Shown one piece after another: positions 1-12,802 of a stretch of 64,000 nucleotides of DNA (positions within the stretch are counted from its first letter, which is position 1; each line of letters opens with the position of its first letter). Both the position numbers and the translations under genes were made by a program. The stretch covers positions 18,255,397-18,319,396 of the forward strand of contig NC_083626.1 of NCBI RefSeq assembly GCF_963584025.1, in the 5' to 3' direction. The notes under the pieces were generated by a model, which saw only the letters and a list, made by a program, of their open reading frames with translations, was not told the origin of the DNA and ran no database searches. This DNA is from Labrus mixtus (Eukaryota; Chordata; Actinopteri; Labriformes; Labridae).

Positions 1-553
1 AAATGGCAATTAAACCGAAGGGATTTCTACTAAATATTTTATAGAAAAAAATGGAAGAAATAACAAGAGATTTGATAATATTGAAAAGTACAAATTACCA
101 TGACAAGGAAAGAGCCCAAGGTTATTTAAAGTAACTGTTGACATTTATGCTATTGTGTTTTTTAATCTTTAATCTAAGGGTGAGAAAAGAATAGTAATAC
201 AAAATGTGTTTGTTTGTGAAGCTACAGTATGAAGGTAGTTGGCTCACCTCAGCATTATATATTTGTCATACAAAAAAATGACCAGGCCCATAAAACTCCT
301 GTAAATCACTAAATAAATGCATATTTAAAACTAAGTTACAGCAGCCTCAGATCTATAAGCAAGCTATTCCATAATTAGGAATATTTTTCTCTTAAATGTT
401 TCAAGCCGTTTCACGTCTCCGGCTGCAGAACATATCCAGGCCTTTTCACATTAACAGAAGGTTGAAGGGTTCTTAATATCACTGGAGGACAAACTATTGA
501 AGCCTTCAAAACGACCAAATTCCTTTAATAACGTATAACAGAATTCTACTCAC
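1..553 (-). other. magi1 intron (start), downstream of the Ser-rich linker exon
   Basis: This is AT-rich sequence with no coding signature in either strand. In the gene's direction it begins with the donor GTGAGT read from 553 down to 548. I looked here for the next expected MAGI1 segment (the LPDYQ...GFGFRILGG start of the following PDZ) and did not find it, so that exon must be left of position 1. Confidence 0.8.
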
Positions 554-809
554 ATCGGCTCTCGTACATGCTCCTGGACTGCGCCCAGATCTTAAAGGGG
601 TCCGGCTTCTTTTGGAGGGTGAGGGTGCCATCTGCGGGGTCCAGAGGGGGCAGGCCAGGCAGAGGCTGGGTAGGTGCAGCAGGAGTAGGAGCCACAGCCT
701 CGCTGGGCATGGCAGAGGATGGGTGGCTGGGAGAATCAGCGTGGGTGCTGCGATGGCTGCACACACTGTGCTGGGAGCTGCTCTGGCTGTCTTTCCTCTC
801 TAACTGGTG
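554..809 (-). CDS. magi1: magi1 exon: Ser/Pro-rich linker between PDZ domains
   Basis: The exon encodes LERKDSQSSSQHSVCSHR, then a Ser/Pro/Ala-rich variable stretch, and ends QKKPDPFKIWAQSRSMYESR. The two ends match the conserved parts of the mammalian MAGI1 linker that leads to the next PDZ domain; the middle (AMPSEAVAPTPAAP...) is diverged low-complexity sequence. The donor GTGAGT follows position 554, leaving phase 1. Two acceptors six bases apart are possible. One starts the exon at 809 and adds His-Gln; the other starts it at 803, directly at Leu-Glu-Arg. Both keep the frame set by the upstream microexon. With the 803 start the exon is 250 nt, 83 codons plus one base. The linker is probably a disordered, phosphorylatable spacer (inference). 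Confidence 0.93.
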
Positions 810-3276
810 CTGGATGTACAGAAAATAAAGAGTCGGTGAGAGGTGTACATTTTTAAACGATTGGGGGTGGATATACGTCGAAGAAGGAGGCAGAGGAGAG
901 TGAGAGGAGAGAAATGTGAGAGTGATAAGTGAGTCAGAAGCGCTAGATATAGGGTGGAAGAGATATGAGAAAAGTGTTTGATGAAGGACAAAGTGAGAAA
1001 AAGCACCCAAGGTCATCTTTTTTAGACATTGCAGCAGTAATGGAGTGGGTGAATTGACTTGGTTTCCATGGTTGCCAAACAAAGGCGGACAGAAATGTAT
1101 GATTCCAATGATCCTTTGTTTATTGCAATGGGTCCCATGAATGGAAACCTGTGCAGGTTCCAATCAAGCAGGAATTTGTAAAATTTGGCATGAAAGATAA
1201 TTGTGAATTGCAAAATCTCACCAACAAAAAGAATCCCGGTGGGTGGTTTAGAGGCTTTAAGTATTGTGTCGCTACTTAGTTAACTGAATATTGCCTGAAG
1301 TAATCGGCTTTTCTACAAGGATGCAAAGATAGTCACCAACATAGGGCTATGCTCACACCATCTACTGCTCTCTGGTTCCCAACATCATTTGAATGATACT
1401 GGTCTGGTGACTGTTGAAAAGATCTACTGTTGCAGGCTTTGGCTGTGTTCAAACAAATAGTGTTTAGAGGATAGAAATGGAAAGCAATCCTCCATGATGC
1501 AATTCTGTTACCCATCAGCAGTAATCTAATTTTGGCATTTTGGCTTTAATCAATGTGAACATGTATATGCATGCAAATGCTGCTAACAATCTTCTCTTTT
1601 ATGTTGTTTTTTAAAATAAACTCTGGTTGCTGCTAAAGCTGCTATTTAGACCAAATGCTTATCATGTCCTTTATTAATAACAGCTGGCTACACCAGAAGC
1701 CCTGACAAATTGGGTTCAGAGGTTGAACAAGGCTCCATTTCTGGCAGCAATGTAACGCGCCACTGGGACAAACTGCTATGTTGTTTGAAGTGGAATCAAC
1801 GAGGGCTAATTTGCAATAGATCACTTTGTAAAGTTAACTCATGATCGCCACTATGAAAGATTAATAACCGTTTTAAAATCCTTTGAAAATACTGTAAAGC
1901 CTGATAAGAATTGAAGTGTAAAGATCGGTTATTGAAACTCAACTTCCTGGATCATGTAGCTCATTATATTACTCGTGTCAGGTTTCACCCCCTTACAACA
2001 AAGCTCCTTCTCTTTTCAACACAGTGTTGTTTATGGTGTGACCGCATTTTGTTGTGATGTTATTGAGCTTCAAGGCACCATTTATTCTTCAATCTTTTAA
2101 AGGTGATTTTGCAACCAGAGAATAAACATATTAGCATCTTGTAATTTTCAGATGCATGTAACAAAACCCTTCTAAGCTTTGTGAGATATGAGCCTCCCTG
2201 AGAAAATGCAATTACTGACGCCTAAATGACAACTCCATCCTTTAGTTTTATCCGATATGAATAATAAATCAGCCCGTGAGCTGGTGGAGGGGACACAGAG
2301 TGTTCTCCCAGTGTCTCATTCATCACACTGTACAAGATGAGCGGTCAAATATTCCAGTAATGCTTCTTAATGAGGACAACAGCCATGCAAAATTGACTTC
2401 TCATTTGATCACCAGAGACTTGCCTAATGGGTTGAGACAGCACAGCCTCTTTTGCATATGGGAGTTTACTGTGAGCATTTATTTTGCCTCTGAACTGGGG
2501 GCAAAATGGTTCTTGTGGGCTGACAAGAAGTCCCATGCAGCGTGACATTTCACTGTCATCACACAGAGGGGGGGAAGCCAGCTTTTTCTGGATGAAAAGC
2601 TTATCCAAAGTGACACACAGGCAGTGCCACCATTGGTACAAATCGACCCCCTTAAAGTGCCCACCCATCCTCCATCACCATGCCATGTGACCTGTATAGT
2701 AACACACCCAAAGCCCTGACTGATACCATTCTAGAATAATCCTAATACTTACATTCAACTAAATGTGGGGAAGGCTTTAAGTGGTTTTTCCTACTGAAGG
2801 TTTGGGACCCTTCACTGACCTTGCAGGAAATGTACTCAAACTCAGTTTCTCTCAGGGGGTGAATTAGGGTGACTAATTTAAAGCCGCACCGGCCTCTCTT
2901 CTGAGCGTGTATTGATTTTTTTTCAGGTTGAGATGAGTCGTAAAAATGAGGAGGCATTTGCTCTTTAAACTCCTGAATTACTGCACTGTCCCTTAAGAGA
3001 CCCTCACTCTCCTCAACGCTCTTTCTGCCCTTCTCCCCATCCTCTCTTATCTGTCACAAGAACAAGTCACATTGCAATCTGTTGCAATCTCTCCTCCAGC
3101 TTCCCCAACTCTCTCCCTCTGCTTTGTATCCAGCTCACTGTGTCGTCATTGCCCTCTTCGCCCTGTCTGTTAGCCTCAGTGCGTCCTCTGTATCCACAGG
3201 CTCTCGGAGTGATTCACTGTACATGGGACAAACTATCTCTGCCCTGGTATTCCTTCTCCCCTCGTCCAAATCCTGT

Positions 3277-3299
3277 TTTTTTTTTTTTTTTTTTTTTTT
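3277..3299. repeat. poly-T tract
   Basis: A homopolymer of about 23 T on the plus strand, so poly-A in the magi1 transcript. No retroposed gene body is recognised beside it. Confidence 0.9.
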
Positions 3300-3637
3300 G
3301 TTCCATCCTTGCTTTAATACCTCTCTCCCATCTCCCGTCAAGGCTGAGGCTGTGTGCCCCCTCCTGACAGCTGGTCACTGTTACACTGCTCAGCTTAATC
3401 GGTCACACGATGGCAGCGTGGTAAGAGAATGAAAGAGCGTTTGAGACAAGAAGAAATGACAACACAGAGGCGGGAAACAATAGAAGAAAGAAGTGGAAGT
3501 GACAGACAGAATAGAACTAAAGAGGAAAGATGACAACAGCTCTGGATGCAGAACAGGAGCGCAAGAGTTGGATATCACATCTTCACGACTTTTGTTCTTT
3601 AAATAGCGCTCCTTCCTCCACTCTCTAGATTTAATAT

Positions 3638-3816
<179 letters not shown>

Positions 3817-3839
3817 AATCTGAAGATCATAGTACTCAC

Positions 3840-3874
3840 CACCAGCTTTGGACTCCTCTTGGCTTGCACCACGC
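3840..3874 (-). CDS. magi1: magi1 35-nt microexon of the linker after the second in-window PDZ
   Basis: Read on the minus strand, an acceptor GTTTTGCAG precedes 35 nt that complete a Gly codon and then encode V-V-Q-A-K-R-S-P-K-L-V, followed by the strong donor GTGAGT. The peptide aligns with GLPVPKKSPKSQ, found in mammalian MAGI1 directly after the PDZ ending LVQRG. The upstream exon ends in phase 1 (a single G) and this exon supplies GC, restoring GGC; the downstream exon starts in phase 0. Because 35 is not a multiple of three, clean skipping would shift the frame, so it is expected to be included. It is basic (K, R, K). It lies 71 nt downstream of a 21-base U run and 27 nt upstream of a very long UG tract (gene direction). 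Confidence 0.88.
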
Positions 3875-3945
3875 CTGCAAAACATCGGCAGAGAGAAAGA
3901 GAGAGCATTAATGACCTGCTGTGCTCTACCCTGGTCCCCTCTGTT

Positions 3946-3966
3946 AAAAAAAAAAAAAAAAAAAAA
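3946..3966. repeat. poly-A on plus strand, U run upstream of the microexon
   Basis: A run of 21 A. In the magi1 transcript it is a U tract 71 nt upstream of the microexon acceptor, with a further pyrimidine stretch (CTCTCTCTTTCTCTCT) between them. Confidence 0.9.
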
Positions 3967-4027
3967 CTCCCCAGGACGGACTTGAAGACCCTGGTTCCCG
4001 CTGCAGAGCAAAGCTTAAACTAGCCCG

Positions 4028-4600
4028 ACTCTCTCTCTCTCTCTCTCTCGCTCTCTCTCCTCCTCCACCTCCTCCTCTCTGTTGCTTCCCCTCTCAGAGC
4101 AACACACTGCGCTAGGCAGCGCGCTAATCCAACTGATCTCCTCCCCCTCAGCGCTCTCACCCGAGCTATCAGAAGAGGAGCAGCAGATCTATCTGCATTA
4201 GACAGGATGCTGCTGCAGAAGCACCGGACTGCTGGTCAGAGCTACAGGTCCCAACCAAACATCTACACACCCCCTCCCCTCCCTCCCAGCTGTCTCCACC
4301 GGAATCTCAACCTCTGAGAAGCTCAGCAGCCTGAGCATCATATCAAAAGGAAAAGTCTGAGCTTCTGCCTCACTATGCACGTCCTCTTGAGTATCTACAG
4401 AGCTGTTTCCACTCCTCTCTGCTCCTCTGCTTTGCTCAAGGCTCACACAGACAACCTGATCTTCTCCCTTTGCCTTTTTTTCTTGTTCCCTCCCCCTCCT
4501 CTTCTTCTTCGTCTTCTTCGTCTTCTTCTTCTTCTTCCGTGCACCATGACTTGATCTCCCTTTCTCTCCTCTCTCTCTCTCTCTCTCTTATATTCCAGTT
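4028..4600. repeat. CT/CTT-rich low-complexity block
   Basis: Several pyrimidine tracts lie on the plus strand: CT repeats near 4031-4060, CTT/CGT repeats near 4500-4540 and CT again near 4568-4590. Between them is a locally GC-richer stretch with CpG and GCGC motifs (4105-4165). No coding exon was recognised. Confidence 0.75.
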
Positions 4601-5278
4601 AACACACTGTAGAGAGTCAACGAGAAGATCAATCTCATTTGTGCTAATGAAATATTAATACTCGTAGCCTGTCGTCAGGGGAAAGGATTCACAGCATACC
4701 AGTGTCGGGAATAATCTACAGTCCCACTCTACAGCTTTCCTTTCACACCCATCACAACCTAACGTTTCAGACACTTGTCATGTAGGTTTCTTTTATCCTC
4801 AAATGCATCAACACATGCCTCATTAGACTCTATCTGATGGTTTACCTCCAAGATAAATCCTTCCTGAGGCATCTTTTCTCGCTGTTTACTACAACGCAGG
4901 GACAAAAATAGACAAATGCACAAACAACACAAAGCAGGAATGGGAGGAAATGTGTTGCCGTTGCCATAGCAATCAAGTTTTTTCTGTATACAGCACCATC
5001 ATTCTACTATGTTTAATATGACGTTTGAGCACATTTACATAAATGCCACACCTTTTATTCATTACAGCATCTTTCTCCAAACCATATTCTGGCCTGCAAC
5101 GCCTGATACCAAGCGAGGAAAAACCCCTGTTGAAAGTATAATGGAGAGTCATGCAACAACATGCAAGCATCCATCTTAGCCTCTTTCTGCTGCATTGGCA
5201 AAAAAATCATTAAATGTTAAAACTCTGTTGCTGCAAAGCCCCTCTCTCTACATGATTCATAATTTATCCTCCCTATTT

Positions 5279-5281
<3 letters not shown>

Positions 5282-5315
<34 letters not shown>
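5282..5315. repeat. (CT)n microsatellite
   Basis: An uninterrupted CT dinucleotide run of about 34 bp. Confidence 0.95.
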
Positions 5316-5318
<3 letters not shown>

Positions 5319-8300
5319 CCTTGTATTATGGGATCCAAGTGGAACATCTCAACTGCTGAAATGCTGATGAATGTATGTGTGTAGCCGTGTCTTACCCTGG
5401 AAGCACACGCATGAGGTCATGTGTCAGTGATAAGTGTTTGACATTACGAACAGCAGGTTGTATTAGAAGAGCCCTAAATTACACCGTGTTGGTTGTCAAT
5501 AAAAACCTTTCACCTTTAAACACCCTCTGAAAATCTTCAAACTTGCAACAAGGTCGGCATAATTCAAATCAAGCATGTTGAAATTGAGTTTAACTATGGC
5601 CATATGGTTGGTAACTTTGGGTTGGAGCTGAAGGGGAATAAAGATTCAAGTAACGGGCGTGTTCTGACCTCAGCTCCACTTTAATCCACTGTGTCAGCTG
5701 GACCAGCTGATTTACACGCTGCTTGGTGTGAACACATCTTCACGCATGCTGCAGTCTTTGAATCTGCTGAACTTACTCCCGCATTGTGACGCTGATGTAT
5801 ACGTGTAATTCCGAGTTGATCGAATCTGGCTGAATGTAACATTTATGAGCGGCAGCGGCTCGGAGCAGGAAATATGGGAATGGCATGTTCCTGCACACAC
5901 GCCACCATGTAGAAGCATCTATGAATTCATGCATGCTATATAAAGAAGTAATGCCTGCACGGAGAGGTATGCAAGGAGGTGAGCATTTATGTATGCAGGT
6001 ACACACAAGCATTTACATCATGCAGCCATAATCCTGATATTTTTCACGCTGCTGAATGACAGTAAAGCTCTGCTTGAGAACGCTGCTCTGTTTTAAAGAC
6101 ACTGAATTGATTAAGGAGGATGCAACAGTGGCTCTAAAGGGTGGATTTCACTATGACTGAGTCAACCCTCAGCCAGAATTACCAAGACGGTGTCCATTAA
6201 CTTTCAAATGAGACAGAAAGTAAACAAATTGGAATAGTGAAAGCGAGCGCTGTAAGTTACTTGGTGACCTAAGGATGCACTGAGCATCAGTGTGGAGGAG
6301 GATGCTTCTTAGCTTCTTTTACAGTAGACTGAAAAATATGACTATAATAAGAGGAGGAATAAAAAAGGAATATGCTAATGATGGGCATATTGAGGCAGGG
6401 GGGGGGAAGATACACGTGTGGAGGCTCAATAAGGCTCAATAAAATGCACTCTACTGTTGAGCAGAACCTGCAAACATTTGTCCTTGTTCTACTTAAAAAA
6501 AAAAAAGTCCCCTATCCAGTCATCTCTCTCTCTCTTTTTTTATTTTTGTTTTAATCTTGTCTTCGTCTGTTTCTATCATATTTCATTCCTGTACATTCAT
6601 TTCCTCTACATTTAAGACCCCTTTTCTCTGTCTTTCCATCTTCTCTCTTTTTTTTTCTCCATGTCTCTCAGGGGACAGGCGCGCTGCGCACGATTGTCAT
6701 GGCAACAATGATGGAAAAATCAAGATGGAGGCATCATGACTGGCCTGGCCTCCTTTATAGGGGGAGGGATCCTGAGTGAGAAAACACCAGATGTTGTCTT
6801 TAAAAAATGTATCAGAAAGAAGAAAAAAAAAGACTTGAGGTGAGAATAGATATTTTCAACACATAGGTATTCACAGATTGTAGCTGGTGAGAGTTTAAAA
6901 ATGGAGCCTGCATATCACACTTGCTTAACACATTTCAGGCCACTGAAAGATGATGATTCAGAGAGGTTAAACAAGAAAAATGTTACAAAAACTTCAACAT
7001 CTAAAATGTGCAATTTTTTTTGCTTTAGAAACATAATTAGCTCCATTTTGGGTGCACTGGCCTGCCAATGAGAGAAACATTAACATAAAAGCATAATACA
7101 CTATAGCCTTTTAAAATGCTCTGTGACAGAAACACATGAAGTTTCTGATATTCAATCTTTCACTGTTCATTCTCGAGCGATACACACATGTGGTACAAGA
7201 AAAAATGTGCTTCGCTCTTTTCGTGGCATCTAATAGAAACAAAAACTCAATGTTATGCTTCGGAAGATCACAAAAGCTGCGTAAGTATTTGTCCAATGCA
7301 AAATATATCTAATTATAATTTTGCCACTTATTATTTTGCATAATCGTAACGACTGCAAAACTCAATCTGCTGCTCCCCAAAAAAAAGTCATTCTGTAATC
7401 TTACTGCAAATACCACAAATTGTAACTGCTCTGGAAAGCATAAAAATCACGTTTGAGAGAAAAGAATCCCTGTTGTTTGTTTGACATTGCTCTTTGTGCC
7501 CTCTCTAATAAAACATCCTTCTAACTCTGAGTCACACAGCGCAGAATGATGAGTCACAGATGAACAGATTAAGGCTTCTTCTTCGTCTCCAGCTGAAGTC
7601 CACATTCTCTCTTCTTCCTCTCCTCGTCCTCTTATACTTCTCTGAACCAATCCGCTCATACACGCTCCCCTGGCTGAACTTCCAGTACTGTTCAGAAAAT
7701 CTCACACTCTCTGCTCTAATCCTCCACCTCTACTTTCTAAAAAAAAAAGATCCCCTGTTCCTCCTCTTTCTCATCCGCTACTCTCTCTTCTTATCTTCCT
7801 CACCTCGCTCCTCTTAGCGCACATAATTGTTGTTTGTGAATGATTATGCGCTAGCAGCGATTGAAAGGTCACAGCATCATTCACAGACTGAAAGCCCAAA
7901 TCACATCTCACTACAAAGAGCTGCTGTTACCGAGCACATGTGCAACTAATAATTATTTAGCATTTGGCTAATCTGTGAAGCATAGCTTGGAGTCATTGAT
8001 CAAGACGTTTAGTAAATAGTGGCAGAAGGACAACCACAATTCCCAAGAAACAAAAGTGATGTCTTCAAAATCCAGTTGCATGTGTGAGCAACTCCAAACT
8101 AGTCGTGCATGACGAAGAAAAATATTCAATGTGCAATAACATTGTGTGGTATCTGGATAACTCTATAAATGTGATACATAAAAAATAAAGAGTGCTTATT
8201 ATATATCTATCAGTTTATGTCAATCCGCTGGTTTTGATTTTTTACACAGTACTTGTGTTTGCATAATTTCCCCCCTGAATCAAAAATACCTCAACATATT

Positions 8301-9576
8301 TTATTACCACTTCATTAGCACCAATTAATCTAAAGCGAGCTTGTGATTCATATGACTAATTAAAACGGTGTGAAGGCATTGCCATTATAACACAGCTTCC
8401 ATCTGACAGGTAAAAATGCATGCTGGGTGAGAAAGCAATCCTTGTTTAACTCAGAACATGTTCAGATTTATTGCGATGCACAGACATTAGATGTGTGAAT
8501 GCCAATGCTGTATATTATGATAATGCTGAAAATGCAAATAGGTGTGCAGCTGTAGACCAAACCTCAATGATATTCAGTTGTACTGATATTAACCAGGGAA
8601 AGGAGAGGCGCCGGATAGACTAGCAGTTATGTGGTGCGCAACGCGTATGGAGGCTATAGTCCTGGTCATCTTAAACATTCATTTCAGGCCACCAACATTG
8701 TCGACATGATTTAGTCATTGAGCACCTTACATCACTCTTTTTACCTCTCAATCCTCCATATGATCAAACCAGATTTAAATCAATCAAATAGTTGGTAATC
8801 TAGAAACAGAAATGTCAATGTAAGCAGTCAAGGATTATTCTTCAGACTGGTTCTGATTGAAGAAAAATGTTCCCACTGTTGTCTACTTTACTTCAGCAAA
8901 ATGACTGTTTAGCTGCTTGTGTTTATACAGCACGTAACATTTAAAGCATCTTTTGTCAAATAAAAGATTGGTGTTTTACTCTTACAGTAAGTATCACCTC
9001 AGATGTCCCTCCGAAGTTTTAACTTGATGTTGTTCATCTCACCATTGAGATGAAAGATTAATTCAACAGTCCCCTCTCTGTCTCTGAGTGTTTAGCTTCT
9101 GACCCTAATCACCCGGCTACTCAAATGAGCTCATAACAATAACAGAGCGGTGTCAAAGGTACCAAAGATGATCTATGATCCTGTCAGTCGCCCCTTCTTG
9201 CCCCGGTGACTGCCGCCTCCTTTCTCCTTACCCTGTCCTGCTCTTGCTCTCTTTGTTTCTGTCCCTCTGTGCTCTGTTACCAGGACTGCTGCCTCCACAT
9301 AATTCTCTCTGAAGACACACTCTGACAGGCCCATAATGATGCTGACATTTAACACAATACAGCAACGTTACTCCAGCAGCGGGGCACAGGGTCAGCTCAT
9401 TAGAGGGCATAATTGATGTGGGGTGCACAATCCGGCCTGCCGCGGTCAGATGGCACGACACTTAACACTACAGCAAATAATTTGTTGAGTTTTGACATTT
9501 CAACGATCAAAACATTCGTCCCTGGAGTATTTCAAGCAAATTATAGTGTCATGAATGGCACAGTATGGCAGGTACC

Positions 9577-10005
9577 AGTAGGGGTGGGACAAAATATCAA
9601 CTCGGCAATATATTTACAACCTTACCTGTGTAGTACAACTATTGAATAGCTGGTGCCAAATACAGACATTTCATGTTATTGATTTAGGCGCTATTAACAC
9701 AGATGTCCCTGCCAATCTGGCTCACATGTCACTACTTCACGATCAAAGAAGAAGTTGACAGCGCAATAATGTGGTGAAACTGACACCAAAAATCCAGTGA
9801 ATAAATACATTAATCCTGCATTTAACGTTTTAAAGGGTACTTCGTATTCTTGTTAATCAGATACTGTATCTGTAGCATTATATCATTGCTTTGCAATTTA
9901 TGAATTATTGTGGAATCACTGTGTCATGGTACTTTACGATCATTATCTTGGTCTGAGTTCGGTGCGTTGTGTTGTATCTTTGATTACCTTGTGATTCCAA
10001 GCCCT
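9577..10005. mobile_element. possible decayed inverted-repeat DNA element
   Basis: The left side starts TAGGGGTGGGACAAAATATC and the right side, read in reverse, starts CTAGGGCTTGGAATCACAAG. Both resemble ends of non-autonomous elements common in fish genomes (family recalled, not searched). The ends match only loosely and no clear target-site duplication is seen. The interior has no intact transposase ORF. Confidence 0.35.
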
Positions 10006-10647
10006 AGTCATCAGGCTGAGACTCTAGAGAAAGTAGCATCAAATGTCAAAAACCTGCTAATGATTACATTACCAGGTCGATTTTAGTGAATATATACAAC
10101 TTGAGTACTTTATTTTCTGTCAAACCAATGAACATTTCACTCATGTAGGCTCTAATCTCCTCTCACTTCATAGTTCAAAGAAGGAGAAAAAAATCAAGAC
10201 AGAAGCGAACGATAAAAAGTCAAACCAATCAAAAAGACCAATAGTTCCCAAGGCCCACTTCATCAGCTTCCGTATTCATAGCATACACATGTCCCTGACC
10301 TAATGTGCTCCTTCTCCCCTCCTATCATTCACTCATAACGCCTCCCACTCCTTCCCACACTCATCTGCTCATCTAGTGCCATGCTAACTCAGCCTCTCCT
10401 CCTTCCATCCCATCCAATCCGAGCATTTTCAACCCAACACCCACTCTCTTCCTCACTTTTCTCTGCCGCTTCCTCATTATGTCCCTCTTTTCATGCCAAC
10501 CGTTCAAGCTGTTGTCTGTTTGGCGGACAAAGTTGCGTTCTTTTGTTGCTCTAATTCACACACCTTTCCACATCAAAACTTCAGATGTCCCTGCATGTGT
10601 TTATCAACCCGTGTATCAGACATATGACAGGAAGAATGAATACAGAC

Positions 10648-11259
10648 CTCTTTGCACAAGCATCGTGACCTCACTGCCTCTGGGACATTTGCTCAGCAGG
10701 TCCACCACCTGATTGTGGCTCATATTCTGAACGTTTCTCTTGTTGACCTCCATGAGAATATCTCCTTCCTTTAATCCACGGCACCGTGGATAGTCTACTA
10801 TCTGCTTCACCCTCTGCCCTCCTCCCGTCAGACTGTCAGCGATGGTGAAGCCGAATCCCTTGTCGCCCTTTTCCATGTGGATGGTGATGAGTTCAGGCTG
10901 GGTGGCTATGGATGAGGCAAGGGTGACCACGTCGCTGCTGTAGCCGTGCGAGCCGTTCGATGCCACATCAGCAGAAGGGCTGTGTGGCCGAGGATCCCTC
11001 ATGCCGTTTATTGGTCCGCCTTGGTTGGAAGGCGAGTCAAAGGTCTCCTGTCCATTGACAATGATGGGCTCCTTGTCCAAGATAGCCACTGAGGTCACCA
11101 AGCTGGTGTTCGGGTCATCAGGGTCAAAGGGCAACGGGTAACCTCGGCATAAAGCGAGGTCCACCATGGAACCGATGGGGATGGATTGGAAGATCTTGAC
11201 CACCTGAGCGTGGGTGTAGCCTAGCACGATGGTGTCATTCACACTCACTATCACATCGC
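10648..11259 (-). CDS. magi1: magi1 large exon: end of one PDZ domain, linker, and the whole next PDZ
   Basis: This 612-nt exon is the largest in the window. It begins in phase 2 (GC after an acceptor TTTTTGCAG) and encodes GDVIVSVNDTIVLGYTHAQV, completing the PDZ begun in 12617-12802. Then follow the GYPLPFDPDDPNTSLVTSVA block and KEPIIVNGQET, a variable linker (NQGGPINGMRDPRPHSPSAD) and ASSIATQPELI. A full PDZ follows, with GDKGFGFTIADS as its carboxylate-binding loop, GGQRVKQIVD, GLKEGDILMEVN and SHNQVVDLL, ending EVTMLVQRG. The donor after 10648 reads GTCTGT, weaker than its neighbours. Most blocks match mammalian MAGI1 nearly residue for residue. PDZ domains of this family bind C-terminal peptides of membrane proteins and signalling partners. 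Confidence 0.97.
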
Positions 11260-12616
11260 CTGCAAAAAGCAACAACAAAAAAAAGTTAGTGATGACATCA
11301 TCATCACTAAAACCAGCTTTTTAATGTGGTAAAGGGCTTCTTGTTTTGACACGCTGTTGTGCTTTTATTCATAAGTACTATTCAACAGTTTCACAAAATT
11401 CCATTGTGCAACGCCACAGTGCCTGAAATAAGTGACCAAGCTTTGCTGTGCCTCAATCTCAGAGCATGCTGGGATGTGAACAAGCCCCTTGTATTGCTAA
11501 ATCAATGACCCAGTTTTAGTGTCCTCCCTAAACACAAAACTCTGACCCATTATTGATTTTTAAAGTGGTTTTCATGAATTTAAACATTGCAATACTGGAG
11601 CATTATCAAACCTAGGACACAAATAAGCCACATTGCCAATCAAATGCTGGTAGTTTCTCAAACGTTCCTGAATGCTACGCTATTAGCAGCTACTTCTGAC
11701 TCAAGCTGCCTCAAACAAAGGTGAAGTGGTGGCTGCAGAGTTCTGTTTACTTTTAACAGCTGTAACTTCTGCATCACCAGATACATTTTTCATTTTCAAT
11801 ACTTGTACTTCCATCTTTCCTCGTGCCCTAAAATGACATCACTAGGGGCCAATTTTTGAAATGTCTTGCTTCTCTCTTTTGAAGTCAAAATTATGGTTCT
11901 ACGACCATTTTAACATATTCAACGGGGCACCCCAAGACCCGTGGTGTGCAAAATTGGTGGATTTCCCCTTTAATCAAGTACAGGAGGGTGTGAGGGCTTC
12001 AAATAGTGCATGCAGATCTGGACAGAACTTTGTGAAATCCTATTACCTGGGCAGGGAGACATTTTAACTCACTGTAAAGTTTGGCAAGTATATTTGACTG
12101 TGCTTGCATATTCCTTATTGTGTGCCTCCTTTCATGAGTAAAACACAACATCTAAATCCATACAGTATTTTTGGAAGTACTATAAAGTTATTGTAAAACA
12201 GACAAGTAGGCCTACATAAATAAAGCATGTCTCCTGTGTGCTTAGTTAACCTTTCTTAACCATGTGCAGTTCTTCTCTTATTGACATTTTAACGATTCAA
12301 CTTTTTTGGTGATGAGGTTATTTCCTCCAGTAAGGTCAGCAAAATTGCAGTCTTCTGGAAAGTTTTCAAAAGAGCTTAAAAAATCAACTGGACAGCCCTT
12401 GCAGTTGCAGAATTCAGTGTGTAACAACCCTGAGCCCTCGTGAACTTTACCGGAGTGTGTGTGTGTGTGTCAAAATGTGAGTTAAAAAAAGGGGGACAAT
12501 AACTGGAACATGGCCTATAAGAAGTTCAGAGAGTGGATGGATGTAGTGAAGAAGAATGCTGTGCTTTTTGTTGAAAGAGAACAGTGCCCCCTGTGGACTG
12601 TGGTTATGTACTGCAC
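11260..12616 (-). other. magi1 intron, 1.36 kb
   Basis: The intron splits the first in-window PDZ domain. It contains sequence near 11700-11980 that resembles a dispersed fish repeat (a CAAAATTGGTGGATTTCCCC motif near 11948), and a short GT run at 12455-12470. No exon was seen inside. Confidence 0.75.
12455..12470. repeat. short (GT)n run
   Basis: About eight GT units on the plus strand, CA in the transcript. Confidence 0.8.
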
Positions 12617-12802
12617 CTGTCTCCATCTTGCCATCCACGGCTGCAGGCCCATCCAGCACCAGACTTTTGATCTGTAGGAACTCGTCCGGCTCGTCTCCTC
12701 CGACCACTGTAAAGCCGAAGCCCCGACGACTCTTTTTCAGCTTTGTGTTGATGAAGGTTCCTTTAAGCTCTGCGGGGTTTCTCGTGAAGAAAGGCTTTCC
12801 TC
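12617..12802 (-). CDS. magi1: magi1 exon: first half of a PDZ domain
   Basis: The exon opens GKPFFTRNPAELKGTF and continues NTKLKKSRRGFGFTVVGG, where GFGF is the peptide carboxylate-binding loop. It then encodes DEPDEFLQIKSLVLDGPAA and ends DGKMETG. Length is 186 nt, phase 2 in and phase 1 out. The acceptor is CTCTACAG before 12802. The donor GTGCAG is read down from 12616. The codon shared with the upstream exon becomes CGA (Arg) and the one shared downstream becomes GGC (Gly). Identity to mammalian MAGI1 is very high here, as expected for the domain core. Confidence 0.97.

Larger units (their letters stand above)
3875..10647 (-). other. magi1 intron, 6.8 kb
   Basis: The intron contains an A run at 3946-3966, CT/CTT-rich blocks at 4031-4590, a CT microsatellite at 5282-5315 and a possible transposon relic at 9577-10005. 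No exon with a MAGI1 match was seen, and the plus strand has no recognisable gene. Much of 5800-9550 is unremarkable AT-rich sequence. Confidence 0.8.

Noticed and set aside
240..300. Donor-like GTGAGC at about 241-246 as a possible next magi1 exon
   Set aside because: The adjoining sequence does not encode the expected LPDYQ...GFGF PDZ start and has no coding signature.
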